DNA of 64,000 bases from Mytilisepta virgata (GCA_028015205.1 CM051511.1:32790001-32854000), one strand, 5' to 3'; numbered from the stretch's first letter, positions 1-11,424 are shown. Made by a program: numbers and translations. The notes: generated by a model not told the origin, from the letters alone.

Positions 1-1063
1 ATTTTAATTAGATTGATGGTTACTCCATCAAATCTTGTATTATACACGTGTTTTACATAATAACAAATAACCACGTATCGAAAGGGTAGACACATATTTT
101 CAGTAGCCTATACTGCAGCTTTCAATCAGATGATCCAAAGATGTATAGTGTAATGAGCACTAAAACATGTTCTTAATATTTCAATAAAATTGTGTAAATT
201 GATAGTACTGGCAAAATCCACATTTCAGGGTGTTTTAGTCAATCTACTAAATCCTAATCTTCAATCATGTTTGAAGCCTTCTACTAGTAAAATTTTAATC
301 ATGACGTAATCATTCCTTTATAGGAGGCCCAGTATTTAAAATTATTTAGCTTGAAGATAAACAAGAAAGAAAGAAAACAGCACATAGTTCAAAAGAATGA
401 GTGATTATTCACAGCATTATATTTTTGTCGTTAAAAAAAGATGTTTGTATGGAAAAATTTTAAAGAAAGTTTGCTTTATACAGACATGACAGACAAAAGA
501 GTAGATTTCCGATAAACATCTATCATTAAAAGTCTTTTTCAAGTAGTAAATATACCGAAGCGAAATAGTGAGAAAAGTGGGTAAATTCGAACTTGAAGGG
601 AAAGAAAAGGGAACACAACGGCACAAGGATACATGTATAACTAAAAGAATAAAAAAAACATAATAAACTAAACAAAATAGAATAAGACAGCGTAGAAAGT
701 AAGCAGCCGCAATGTGAACAGAATTGTATTATTTTCTATATTATAATTAATGATTAAGTCAATTATATCAGTCTAGATTTTAAAAGAGTTTATTTGATTT
801 ATTTTCTAATTGGAGTGTTAGCTGCCACGTTTATTCTCCAAAGATGTTTTAACCAAAGTTTTTATCTCAACTGGCTTGATTCAAATCAGTCTTTCGTAAG
901 GAGCAGAACAGCCAATCAAAATTAATCTAACTTTCATAAATGAAAAATAAAATTTAATTGGAAAATGTTTGTCACCCAACAGATTGTTAAACAACGTTTA
1001 TTCATTGAGAAATTTTAAAGTGTTGAACATATTACACAACAATCAGAATATTCAAGATATAAA
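1..1063. other. 5' flank of the lectin gene
   Basis: AT-rich non-coding DNA. No TATA box or other core promoter can be pointed to with confidence. Bases 645-725 resemble 9486-9562 (both contain an ACTAAACA.AAT.AGAATAAGAC stretch and end in an AATGTGAAC motif), so part of this flank is a dispersed repeat. An in-frame TAA at 1016-1018 closes the lectin reading frame upstream of its start codon. Confidence 0.5.
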
Positions 1064-1385
1064 ATGGGAAAGATTATTAAATATTTAGCTTGCTACTGTA
1101 TTTTAACATTAAGTTTTTATTCTGCAAATTGCGTTCCAACGTCAACAGTTGTGAATGCGATATTAAACGTCAACTTTACAAATGTGGTCATAAACAAGGT
1201 AAATTCAGCAATTCACCTTGACAAGACTGAGATACAGTGTAGCAGGTTGTGTTTAGCTGATGTATACTGCATGTCTTTTTTCTACAACAGTATAACAAAA
1301 GAATGCAGGATTTTTGACGTTGACTTTGTTGATCCCGAAGAAGGGGTTTCTGAGAACGGTTGGAATTATTACACAGCAATCAGAG
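1064..1385 (+). CDS. lectin gene exon 1: signal peptide and PAN-like domain
   Basis: Encodes residues 1-107 plus one base of codon 108. The exon ends CAGAG before GTAAGG. After the hydrophobic leader comes a stretch ending in the PAN-type pattern C-x3-C-x5-C followed by CMSFFYN and KECRIF. Reading through the donor adds only twelve meaningless residues before a stop, which supports splicing here. Confidence 0.82.
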
Positions 1386-4300
1386 GTAAGGAGATTTTTA
1401 AAAGTTTTATTTACAATATTTAGTTTTTTAAATTCAAATTAAACTGTATGATAATAATTTTATTTATTGTATTTAGTTTTTATGCATTTTTGTACTCTAT
1501 GATACCGATTTTGATTCATAATATGTGTACTGTACATTTCGTCGATTTCCGATTCGTCAGTTGTGCTCAAGGCCTAGAATGTAGAAAACGAAAACAATCA
1601 TCCAAAAAAGCTAAATCCCAAATTCCCAAATGCCAAAATTTCTAAAAGTGTGAGACCAAAACCATTTACTGACAGACGTATATCCGAGGAAAAACCTGTT
1701 TAGTTTTTACAAAATTAACATTTTTGTAACCTAAATTTAAAGTATCAAGTTTGGTCTAGTACTGAAATACAGATTCTGCAAAAATATTAAACGTTGCGAT
1801 TCGGTGCATGTAACATCATCTTAGATATAAAATTCTGTAGGGACCAAATAGAAGAATCTTATTATCAAATGGACTATTATCTATAATGTACTATAGTTCT
1901 GCTGCTGACGCTGGAGGTGGAAACGGGGACAATTAAGCAAATAATCATCAGTATGCACAATGGCTTCAAACTGACAAAGGAGGATACGGTTTAATATTAA
2001 TTTTTATTTAAAACGTGCTTTTGGAGAGAACTGCACTGCATTTTAAGTCTTGCTTGTAGAACTTTGACCATGACGCTTTCATGTATTATTTGCAGATTGC
2101 AAAATACATTCTGGTAGATGTCCCGCTGATTACACATACGTAGATCATATCTGCATGTGCTACGAATACATAGGATCAGAATTCACACATGCACAAGCTG
2201 TGCAGTATTGTGCCCAGGATGGTGGGCAATTAGTAAGGGTAGACAGACTGCTAAAGCAGAAAGAGATGGAAAGATTGCTTGGTAAGGTCAAGTATACGAA
2301 TTATTTATAGAGACATTATCATTTAACAGGTCAGTTGAATATACCTTCATTCAAATTTTTTGTCATAGATTTATCTAATTTGTTCTTTCTTCTTCATTTA
2401 TTTTATATTATTTTACAATGTATACATTTTTGGAAAAACTTGACTCATTCGCATTCCCATACTGCATATCATTTTTATATCAAATATATGTTGTATCGCC
2501 TCTATAGTGTTGGACCAGGCAAAAGGATAGAAAGAGTACTAAAACTACATGGTTTGTTTGTTCAGGTATATATGTGTATTTTTTAACCAAATAATTAATA
2601 GGCATACAAAGGTTCTTACACGTGTTCAAAGTAAAGACTGAAAAATCTTCAACTCGTTTTTAAAATTCACGTCATTAAAAAGACGCTGAATTTTAAAAAC
2701 GAGTTGACGATTTTCCAGTTCTTCGATTTTGAACGAGTATAAGTACCTATTTCTTCCGTAATTACTCTATTTGTAAGTTTCCTGTTCCTATGTAAATTGA
2801 ATGAGCACAGTAGACGAAGTTAAATAACGTTACTCCTGATCGGTCAAAAGGTTTGTGCAATTGTGAACGGCGCGATTTGGTTAACCTAAAAGTATTGGAA
2901 GATTAGGCCTCGAGCAGTGGGAGATGAGGTCGCTTGAACCGATCTTCAATGGGTCATCTCACACCATGTACGGACGAATGAGCTTACCCCTCATGTTGTA
3001 ATACGAGGAGGCGTTAATTTGTGGATTAATTGTGCACAATAAAAACTTATAGAAATGAAATTACAACGTATGCATTTCATCAACAAAAGCCGTGCACTTA
3101 TTGCATACTGAAAAATAATTTGACTAATATATATGACTTATTTCATTTTAACAACAGTATTAATGAATGAAGTTATTCTTACTAATATAAATGACATTTT
3201 CATGAAGAAATTGAATTGATTTTATTCAGTGCTTGATTAAAAAAACTGAATGTTTTAATAAAACGAAAACTCTGATTGCGCGTAATATGTGATTTAACAT
3301 TGATCTTATCACCAATTAACTTCACATGCAAAACTAAACAAATGAACCTAGGTTGGAATTATTGAATTCACGAAAAACATTGCATAATAATTATATTCTT
3401 AAACCTAAGTGCATCTGGGTACATATTGCTCTTACTTGTATATTTTATTGTTAACAAGTGCTTAGTAACAGCCCCTCATTTGCGACCTGCATGCAATGTG
3501 AACGCAAATAGATACTCGAAACAGGTTGTCGTTGCTATGTACATATACTAAATATTATATTTTAATGCAGTGGGATTTATTTGAAATTGCAGGAAACTGT
3601 TCATTGGAGTTTTACGAAAATTATAATATATTTTCATTTCCTATTTCTTTAGAATTAAACATTTCATAAAGTAATTTTAATGTTAGTGAAAACAAACAAG
3701 TAAAATATTCTTCATATGAAATGTTACAATCTCGTAGATACATAACAATGCATTGCATGAATATGATATCGAAAATAAGTTCCCTGCAAGTTCATCAAAT
3801 ATAAATTAAGCTGCATTTAAAAAAAACAAACATAATTTTGAATTCAGTATGATATAAATTACTAAATTTTCATTTCAATACAATTTTCTTTGGTTATATT
3901 TACAACTGATATCATTGTAAAAAATTTCATATACAGCTTTGCCTGAAGGAGTATTTTTAACATTTTGCCCGATTTCCTCATTGTTACTCTCTTGCTATTT
4001 AGCACAGAAACATTGTGTTAGTCTTTGGTCAAACTTGATAACAATCTTAATTTTCACCTGAAAATAGTACCTAACATATCAACCAAAGAGGTTTTTCAGA
4101 ACGTCAAAAATGACATATTCGTCCAATCACAGAACAGATAATTGACAAGGCCTATTGGTTACAAAACACAAACATAAACATAAACACAATAGACACATGA
4201 TAGAGTCAGGATAGTTTGACTTGGTATGTTACATATATGTTAAATGATATTTACAGTCTTTTGAAATAAGTCGTGAATAGGCATTAGTTTAAATGTAGAA

Positions 4301-7300
4301 TCTAATGAAAAAGAAATTCCATGTTTCGATGTGCTTCTCAAAGGCACATCCAGAAAAAAAACCTATTAACATCTAACCAGCACTAAAAAAAATAAATGTA
4401 TAATACATATCATCTCAAGTTCGATAAAATGTTTGCTGTCTTTAAAGGTTTAGAAGTACATTATTCATTCTCTAATCTCTTTGTAATATCGACAGAACAT
4501 TGTGATTTAACTGAAAGTCTTCAGAATTGGTAGGATAATAAGAAAACATAAACATGATAAAGCAGCGCAGTTTTTAAACAGTAATCTTTTTTTCCCTCTC
4601 TTTCTCTAAGCTCTTGTCTTGCGTTGTTTCGGGTATAATTGAGATGACATGAATTATACATTTATTTGTTGGTTAGATGTTAATAGGTTTTTTTCTGGAT
4701 GTGCCTTTGATCGTAACATGACATTTAAAGAATCGATTTCAGACTAATTACACTTTTTTGTACCGAAAATTGTTCGTATCAAACAATTAAAGCAGGAATT
4801 GTGTAAATACAGTCGACCGTCGGTAGCTCGAACTCGGAACACTCGAACACCAACGTTTTGAAAGTCCCATCAATTTTCTTTTTATGTTTATGTCAAAAAG
4901 GCACCGGTTTCTCTAACACCAATTTCTCGAATAGTCAAACAAAAAGGTTGGTCCCCTCAATGTGTATTTCATCACTGAAACCTCGAACTCAATAATAAAA
5001 GGACAAGCGTGTCATCTGCCACTTACAGGTATTCCTCTTACAATCACAGATTTAATAAAAACAGAATAGTATGAAAGTGAATGTTAACAGTGCGATGTAA
5101 TAAATATTTTATAATTACTGTTAATAAGTGATTTACCTGTTTAATTCTTAATTCTGAAGTATTTTATTGTTATGATCAGCTTTAGAAACTCGTATATGTA
5201 TGACACTGGAAATTTGGAACAAACTTCAGTTACTCGAACTACCGATAATTCGAACAGATTTCGATGGACCCACGGAGTTCGAGCCATCGAAGTTTATTGT
5301 ATATCATTCTCAAGTTGAAACTTAACCGCACCACTATTCAGTGTCTGTACCAAGTCAGACTATCCTGACTCTCTACTGTGTTTTATGCTTTTTTATGCTA
5401 TTTTTTATCCGAGTTCTTTCAGCTGGGTTGCTTTGATTGATTGGTATATCATTGTTGACCTTTATTTATTTATATGTAGTGTCTATGAAAATAGTTTAGG
5501 TGTATTGCGTTCCGAGGTCTTAACCGTTACATTATATTGAACGTTCGGAACATCAGGAAGAATCACTTGGTCACTTATAATGCGCTTTCCATAAAATAAG
5601 GAGCATAAATTTGTTATATCAAACAAAAGACAATTAAAAAGGCCTTAAGACCAATATTTTGAGGATTTGGCAGCTAATGATAGTTGTCTAACTCTTAATT
5701 CAGATTTAACTGAGAAATAATTAAGTTAAGCCAGTCACTATGGACACAACTGTAAATAAAACATATTATGTTTCTTATTCGTGGCAAACCAAATGAATAA
5801 CATGTAGTTCATTTAATTATATAATCTAATTAAATATTGAATTTGACTGCTTTCTTCATGCAGTCTTATTATAGATCGTGCTTTCAATGCAAAAAGTCAT
5901 AGTATATGCACTCAGGAAGTAAACCGTATATGTACAAAGTGCGTTTGAACTTTTATTTTCTTTGTTTTGAAATTGATTCAGTGATGACTGCCGAGAATAA
6001 AAATTAAAAGAAATAACTTAATTCTGGATGCACATACATGTAGTTAGGTGCAGACATAACCTCACACCAGGTTAACTTAGAACATGACTGCTCTAAGTTA
6101 ACTTAGAGCATTTCTGCTGACTACTTTAGAACTGCTCTAGTATAGAAACCTGACTGCTCTAGAACATAGTCCTGACCGATTCTGACTGCTATAAGCTGTC
6201 ATTGTGAAGAACAGCTCTAAGCTGTCATGGTGAAGAAAAGCTTTAAGCTGTAAGCTGTCATGGTTTAGAACAGCTCTAACCTGTCATGGTCTAGAACAGT
6301 TCTATAACAAGTCATAGTCTAGAGCAGTTCTAGTAAAAGTCAAGATTTAGATTAAATAAGAAATCCCAACTTAAAGTTTCAGTCCTATTGTAACACTATA
6401 AATAAAAATACCACACTGAAATAAAGCATTTTTATTTGGGGGGGGGGGGGGGGGGGGGGGGGCGAGGGGAGGCTATTTTCGTGATGCGTGATTTGGGTAT
6501 TGTTATGCGTCATTAACAAACGAATAACACATCCAAGCTCAAACTTCCACATTTGAAGAATAAAAAAAAGTGAAAATGAAAATAATCACGAGGCAGCATA
6601 TCGGAATTTACAAACACATCTCAGTTACACGGTAACGTGAATACAATTTTCCAATGGAAACTTTTACTCGCTCCGATTCTACGAATATGCATTCTATTTC
6701 TACGAATGATTTTCCACTATTCCGTAAATTCACAATCTTTGGTCTTATGTAGGGAGTCAGTCTATTTAATGTCACAGGTGGCATATTTACATGTCCGGAT
6801 AATTCGCATACAATTGATAAAATCAAGCGATGTCGTCGCAAAAGCAGTCGTGGACCAGGACTGCTCTAATTCTTGACCAGAGCTGTTCTACCTCCTGAGC
6901 AGAATTGTTCTTGACCAGAGCTATTCTTCTTCCTGACAGTTCTAAGTTAACTTAGAGCAGTTCTCAGCAGAACTGCTCTGCAAGTTAACTTGGACGAGAG
7001 GTTACTGTATGCAAGCTTCGCAAAAATCATGTGAATTTATACCCGATACAAAATTTAACTTCAGTGTGACAGTGAAAAAAATCTATAAAACGAAAAGTAT
7101 ATACTTTGAATAAAAAGGACAAATATACATAAGGAGCAATAAAAAAAAATCCATTGGACAGAATTTAAATAATTGAGAATGTGAATAGCCGAATTTTTAG
7201 TGTAAATTGTGTTTAAAGTTTTAATACCTAGAGATTTATAATAAGCTATATTTTCGTTTGTTAATTCGTCTGATAAAAAGCAGTAATTTTAATTCAATCT

Positions 7301-10300
7301 TTATCGTTGGATAAGAATAGATAATCCTAAAACATTTATTATGCTAAAACCCGTTTGACTGATGCGTCACAGAAACTTTTGATTATAAAAAATACACACA
7401 TTTGATTTACTGGGTGATAATTTAAGCAAACAAGATTTTGACGGAATACCACATAGAGACATTTCTAACAGTGGAATATTACCACAGGGACAATTTGTAA
7501 TTGAAAACTTTGGATAGATATTTAACAGAACTATGTATTTGATAATTGTTTTATTATCGGTTATTTTGAACGTAAAATTCAACAACACATGTACATTGTA
7601 TACTCTCGAGTTTGAGTAATTCCCCGTGTAGTAACTCTTATACATCAGTGTCTTTTTGTTCTTCCGGATTGAATTAGAGGTTAAAATGAAGTAATTATTT
7701 ACGTAGGCGACAATGGTAGCCTTTTTGGGTTCTGCGTTTTCACTATAAAAGTTCCGTTGAAAAAACTGTCAAATTCTGAATTTTCAACACCTTTGGGTGT
7801 GAATAAAACTGCAAAACACATAAGCTGCTGCAGCTTTTTTGATAGAAAAATGGCATTTTTAAGGGTACTCTATGGTTCCGGAATTTTCGAATTAGTATGA
7901 ATGAAGAACACCCCTTGCTTAATCATGCACAGAAAATTTTGCTCATCACAGAGAGTTTCCTCCAAATTTCTCGCTATTTCTACACCAATAGCCAACACTC
8001 ATTTCTCACTATTCCAATTTTCTTTTCTAATTAACAGGACAGCAGAAAATAAATTTACTTCTACCTATTATCTTGGATGTAAAAACTAGGTGGCGCCAGT
8101 CATCTTTAATTACTTCCTTTTACCCTAGAATACAATCTATTGTGATGAAAATGTCTCTTTTCAAAACCTATAATTCGGATTTTTCACTTTTTAATCTATG
8201 TTACATTATTTTTACCATAACACAAAACTGTTCTAGAATTATTGAAGTCCATTCCGCGTTTAACGCAGCACGCAGATCTGCAAATTTGAATTTATGTTCG
8301 AATGAGTTCAATCAAATATTAAGCAGCTTAATTTTTTTATAAAGTAGAAAATGTTTCAAACACATTAAACAATAAGAAGCGTTCATGATTTACAATGCTG
8401 AAAGAATAAACAAAATCATATGCGGTCTACTAATTCGTTTTTTAAAGAAATTCAAAATTATTCTACATTTAAGTACAATCACAACCAAACTTGAAATAAG
8501 CCTTTAAAACTTGTGAACCAGAAAAATCATGCAATTATTAATTGCATTGAAAATCCTTAATACTATTACCAATAAAGAAATTATTCATATTTAAAATACA
8601 TTTCATTGAAAGACAACTCGGTCGTCTCGTGGTAGCGTACTCGCCCCGAGTGCGGAAAGTCGCGGTTCGATCCCCGGCCGGGTCGAACCAAAGATATTAA
8701 AATTGGTATTTGCTGCTTCTCCGCCAAGCACGCGGCATCTAGGAGTAAGAGCAAAGACTGGTCGGCTCGGAGTTAGTATAATGTGTCCGAGGGAGGTGAT
8801 ATGTCTTCCTGCGGACAGTTACCTCGTGAGCTAGCACATTAAAAATCCGACTTAGCGTGTCGGTCTAGTACAAAGCAGGGATCATATTCATTATCATATC
8901 AACATGTTCTCGTCCTGATATGCACCTGGTTGCAAGGTTACACAATAATTCATCCATCATCATTGAAAGACTTCTTGGAAGTCATGCAGGAATTACTTTT
9001 TCAGAGATACAAGTATTTCATAGATATATTTGCTATATTGTTTCAACCAGATAGAACCACCGGCCTGATTATATCGATCCTTATCAAATTAAAATATGTG
9101 TCAAATAACGACAAGAGAATACCAAAGCGACAAAGCAAGTGGGAAAAGTAAGATCGTAATACAAAGGCAAGACAAGGTCATGAGAATGGAACATAACAGA
9201 CAAATATGTTCATGTATATCTAATGTACTGACCATTAAAAGAAACGCAACAGTACTTTGACATAATATTTATGAAATATTCTTTATCATTTGCAAAATTT
9301 GAAAAGCTACACATAAACTGTTCACTTCTCAAATTCAAAAAAATAAACTTTCAGTATGCGTGTTAGCAAAGACACTCACCTTCGGTCTATCTTACAACTT
9401 CTAAAGTCGAAAAACAAATTAATTTTGAAAATCGTGTATAATTTTAATTAAATGCAAGTGTTGCGTTTCTTTTGATGGTCAGTTTATAATAAAAAAAACA
9501 TATAATGAACTAAACACAATTAGAATAAGACGGCAATGAAACTACTGGCAATGTGAACTTAATACTGAGAGTGACATCAGGTGCTCCCGACTTTTGATCG
9601 ACAGAATGAACGTATTTGGTTACCTTCTAAATGTATATGTATAATTGAAAATATTCTGTTCTTTTTTCTTTATTTTAATCTAAAAGAAATAAAAAAAACC
9701 CAAAATATTAATTACATTTTTTTAAAAATACCTTATTTTACATCATTCCTCATTTTGCATTGGCCTCTTAGTCCGCACAGGAAGACACGTGTTTTTGACA
9801 TCTGTCGGAAAGCTGACAGGTGTCATGTGTGAGGTTGCAATTAAATATTGGGTTGTAAAGGAGTGAATTACGAAGCCAATCGTTAAGAGATCAATAAAAA
9901 TGTGCAAAACACATTAATATTGATTCCCTAAATGGGATCTTATATTGTTTCTGTTGAAAAAACCAAATTCAAATCAAAATCGTTTACAAAGTTATTCTAC
10001 TATTGAGTAGAACTGAGATCTGAAGTATTTAGAGGAATGACATACACTTTTTTTAGTATTTAGAATAATGGTTACTAAGGCCAAATATATAAATTTGTCT
10101 AAAGGTAAGCTCTGAACGGGAAAGTAATAAGAGTTGGTAACATCCTATTTAATGAAAATAAAAGTATTTCGAACAATTGTTTTGTATTATTTGAAAAACT
10201 CTTACAATTTTCAAATGCAGTTATATTTTTTATATAATTCGATAGAAAGTCAAAGTTCATTTAAAGTTTACCATTTTTCTAAAACTGTTAAAACCTTTAA

Positions 10301-11154
10301 AATCTTCATATTTGTACGGGTTGAAATTGAAGATTTTGACATTGGTACTATTTGTTGGTTTTTAAGGTTACGTTTCCATAGCAATTTGAACATTCAAAAC
10401 GATTTCCATATACATGTACACTTGTACGGCAAAAGTTATATTGGTACATAAAATTTAAAAGTCGCAAAAACACTGACAATTGCTGATACATATAAAAGGC
10501 TCATTTCCATTTTTTATAATGTAGAATGTTTTATGACGTTTCACGGTCCCTGCAACTGATAGTCCAAAATTTAAAGCCATTGACCAGTTTGGTTGATGTT
10601 TGAAATCCTTATTTTAGTTGCTGTTGAATTTTTGAAACTAGCATTTTGAAGGCCAGTCCGTGTTCATCTTGAAATAAGAGCTTTAGACTGATTTTTTTAA
10701 GGCCACATAAAGTAAATACTCAGATATTTTTTATCTATCTAGTTTATTTATATTTTTTATTGAGATTTTGTCTCGTTAATACTTTATGGTAAATGGTTGT
10801 TATCATATCTATAAATACAGAAATAAATAATACTTATTAAATATTAATTCGTTTAGGACAAATCTTCTGAATCATAACCACGAATGTCTTCGTTTCGTTC
10901 TTCCAGAAACGGTACCAGATCCTATGGTTCCAAATGGAAACATCATAATTCAAGGAACACGCATCAACAACTCATCAAAATGGCTTTATGATAACGGACA
11001 GAAAATACGATATTTCCTGTGGAATACTGGAACCGGACAACCACAACTTCGAACAGGAGAAGACATTTTGGTTATTCAGAAAGTGTTCGGAGGCACTTGG
11101 TCAGATGCGTTTCGTACGTCATCTCTTATGTTTGTGTGCGAGATATTGCTCTAA
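1064..11154 (+). CDS. secreted PAN/apple plus C-type lectin domain protein, 3 exons
   Basis: Gene model: join(1064-1385, 2096-2281, 10907-11154), 756 nt, 251 residues. Both introns start GTAAG and end in CAG, and both interrupt codons after the first base, so the exons join without a shift. Residues 1-23 form a hydrophobic signal peptide. Residues about 50-107 look PAN/apple-like (C59, C63, C69, C81). Residues 108-251 are a long-form C-type lectin domain, with C116/C127 near its start and the outer pair C146/C247. No transmembrane segment follows, so the product should be secreted, plausibly a glycan-binding pattern-recognition lectin as in many bivalve families. Oddities: the inner disulfide pair of canonical lectin domains is absent, and the Ca-site motifs are altered (QPQ at 214-216 where EPN or QPD is usual; WSD at 234-236 where WND is usual). 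Calcium-dependent sugar binding is therefore uncertain. The start is supported by an in-frame stop 16 codons upstream. Confidence 0.85.
2096..2281 (+). CDS. lectin gene exon 2: N-terminal half of the C-type lectin domain
   Basis: Encodes residues 108-169. It follows a TTATTTGCAG acceptor and stops at a GTAAGG donor. It has no ATG start of its own, so it is easy to miss. Diagnostic features are a CPADYTYVDHIC start, then Y-E-Y, then the first alpha helix with AVQYCAQDGGQL and a second helix (RLLKQKEMERLL). This is the usual order of a lectin fold's first half. Confidence 0.82.
2610..2748. mobile_element. short foldback element in lectin intron 2
   Basis: Arms 2610-2673 and 2682-2748 are imperfect inverted copies around a loop of only a few bases. 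The innermost parts (CAACTCGTTTTTAAAATTCA and its complement) match perfectly. No coding potential. Confidence 0.75.
2753..4190. other. lectin intron 2, no recognisable feature
   Basis: AT-rich DNA. I see no coding exon, hairpin or tRNA-like block here. Bases 2830-3030 are less AT-rich and could be an old repeat, but I cannot name it. Confidence 0.4.
4339..4709. mobile_element. MITE with 40-base terminal inverted repeats
   Basis: Left arm 4339-4379 and right arm 4670-4709 are inverted copies that differ only by one A in an A-run. They start CAAAGGCACATCCAG and end at CTAACCA. The 290-base centre is non-coding. Confidence 0.85.
4808..5301. mobile_element. pogo/Tigger-like non-autonomous element
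   Basis: The left end TACAGTCGACC...GGTAGCTCGAACTC is matched, inverted and diverged, by the right end (GAGTTCGAGCCATCGA...TTATTGTA). TA lies at both outer edges, as expected for a Tc1/mariner-superfamily target. The interior repeats CTCGAAC-type motifs and has no transposase. Confidence 0.6.
5495..5590 (+). repeat. diverged copy of the GGAACATC dispersed repeat
   Basis: Starts GGTGTATTGCGTTCCGA and runs through an ACGTTCGGAACATCAGGAAGAATCACTTGGTCA-like block (shown in part). It resembles the better copies at 26.1, 35.0 and 42.1 kb and is the most diverged of the four. Confidence 0.45.
5600..6040. other. lectin intron 2, no recognisable feature
   Basis: AT-rich DNA. No exon, repeat pair or structured RNA seen. 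Confidence 0.4.
6075..6360. repeat. left subterminal array of self-complementary units
   Basis: Reiterates AACTGCTCTAG, AGCTGTCATGGTCTAGAAC and TAAGTTAACTTAGA variants. Units are palindromic around GTTAAC or TCTAGA, and spacing is irregular. No reading frame of note. Confidence 0.75.
6438..6462 (+). repeat. 25-base poly-G run
   Basis: Uninterrupted G homopolymer inside the palindrome-array element. Confidence 0.95.
6608..6784 (-). pseudogene. truncated Tc1/mariner-type transposase N-terminus
   Basis: The frame is open from 6841, but the likely native start is the Met at 6784 (MPPVTLNRLTPYIR...). About 58 residues follow with the pattern LTPYIRPKIVNLRNSGKSF, then an I-x2-I-like helix, then KVSIGKLYSRY. 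This matches the paired-type helix-turn-helix at the start of many Tc1/mariner transposases. The frame ends right after it, so there is no catalytic DDE domain. It sits inside the inverted-repeat element 6049-7013. Family assignment is from motif recognition only. Confidence 0.55.
6855..6990. repeat. right subterminal array of self-complementary units
   Basis: Mirror of the left array: GACCAGAGCTGTTCT repeats lead into TAAGTTAACTTAGAGCAG and its complement. Confidence 0.7.
7014..8600. other. lectin intron 2, no recognisable feature
   Basis: AT-rich DNA with short chance reading frames on both strands. None shows a domain, and none has splice signals in a phase that suits the lectin gene. Confidence 0.4.
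8615..8960 (+). mobile_element. tRNA-derived SINE, family 1, full-length copy
   Basis: Flanked by a perfect 11-base target duplication, CATTGAAAGAC, at 8604-8614 and 8961-8971. The 5' head has RNA polymerase III boxes: A-box-like TCGTGGTAGCG and B-box GGTTCGATCCC. A conserved body follows (AGTAAGAGCAAAGACTGGTC...). The end is CAATAATTCATCCAT. Three other copies lie at 18.1, 37.1 and 51.1 kb. Confidence 0.9.
9227..9483. mobile_element. MITE with 24-base terminal inverted repeats
   Basis: The left end 9227-9250 and right end 9460-9483 are inverted copies with 23 of 24 matches (ACTGACCATYAAAAGAAACG core). The 209-base centre is non-coding. TIR size and style fit the Tc1/mariner superfamily. Confidence 0.85.
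9563..10900. other. end of lectin intron 2, no recognisable feature
   Basis: AT-rich DNA. The intron closes with a pyrimidine tract and CAG at 10904-10906. Confidence 0.4.
10907..11154 (+). CDS. lectin gene exon 3: C-terminal half of the C-type lectin domain and stop
   Basis: Follows a pyrimidine-rich TTCGTTCTTCCAG acceptor and encodes residues 170-251. It contains WLYDNG, the FLWNTGTGQPQ loop, the GGTWSDA segment and the closing FVCEILL strand. TAA lies at 11152-11154. Confidence 0.84.
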
Positions 11155-11220
11155 GAAGAAAGGCTGGAGAGAATTCTGTCATGTTTTAACTTAAACACAG
11201 CGAAGTACCGTATATTTAAG

Positions 11221-11387
11221 GGATAACTGCATTGTATTTTATCAGTTGCCGACGTAAACCGCTGGTTTTACCGTCGCAAATTGAGTTTACCTGGCGACGC
11301 GTAGCGAAGCCAGGTAAACGGATATATTTGCGATGGTAAAACCACCGGTTTATGTCGGCAACGGATAAAATACAATACAGTTATCTC
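11221..11387. mobile_element. foldback element with nested inner hairpin
   Basis: Arms 11221-11280 and 11327-11387 pair over about 60 bases with roughly eight mismatches. Within the loop, GTTTACCTGG (11285) pairs perfectly with CCAGGTAAAC (11310), leaving the 15-base loop CGACGCGTAGCGAAG. It lies just after the lectin stop codon. Confidence 0.85.
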
Positions 11388-11424
11388 CATTCTAATGCAA
11401 CCTCCGTTAAACGTTAAAAAATAG

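Larger units (their letters stand above)
4198..5384. mobile_element. possible outer inverted-repeat element with two MITEs nested inside
   Basis: AGAGTCAGGATAGTTTGACT at about 4202 recurs inverted at about 5350-5375, and CATAAA-CACA blocks flank both outward. Between them sit the two elements listed separately (4339-4709 and 4808-5301). This is consistent with a roughly 1.2 kb composite built by nested insertion. The outer arms are short and diverged, so this is less certain than the inner elements. Confidence 0.45.
6049..7013. mobile_element. Tc1/mariner-like element with subterminal palindrome arrays
   Basis: The outer ends are inverted: TGCAGACATAACC at 6049 against TGCATACAGTAACC read from 7013. 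Inside each end lies an array of GCTCTAAGTTAACTTAGAGC-type palindromes and their half units (6075-6360 and 6855-6990). The right end abuts TA. The centre carries a 25-base G-run and, on the - strand, a truncated helix-turn-helix of transposase type (6608-6784). Size and layout suggest a non-autonomous derivative. Confidence 0.65.

Noticed and set aside
8615..8690. Apparent tRNA gene with A and B boxes
   Set aside because: No closed cloverleaf or acceptor stem; it is the head of a repeated SINE with a target duplication.
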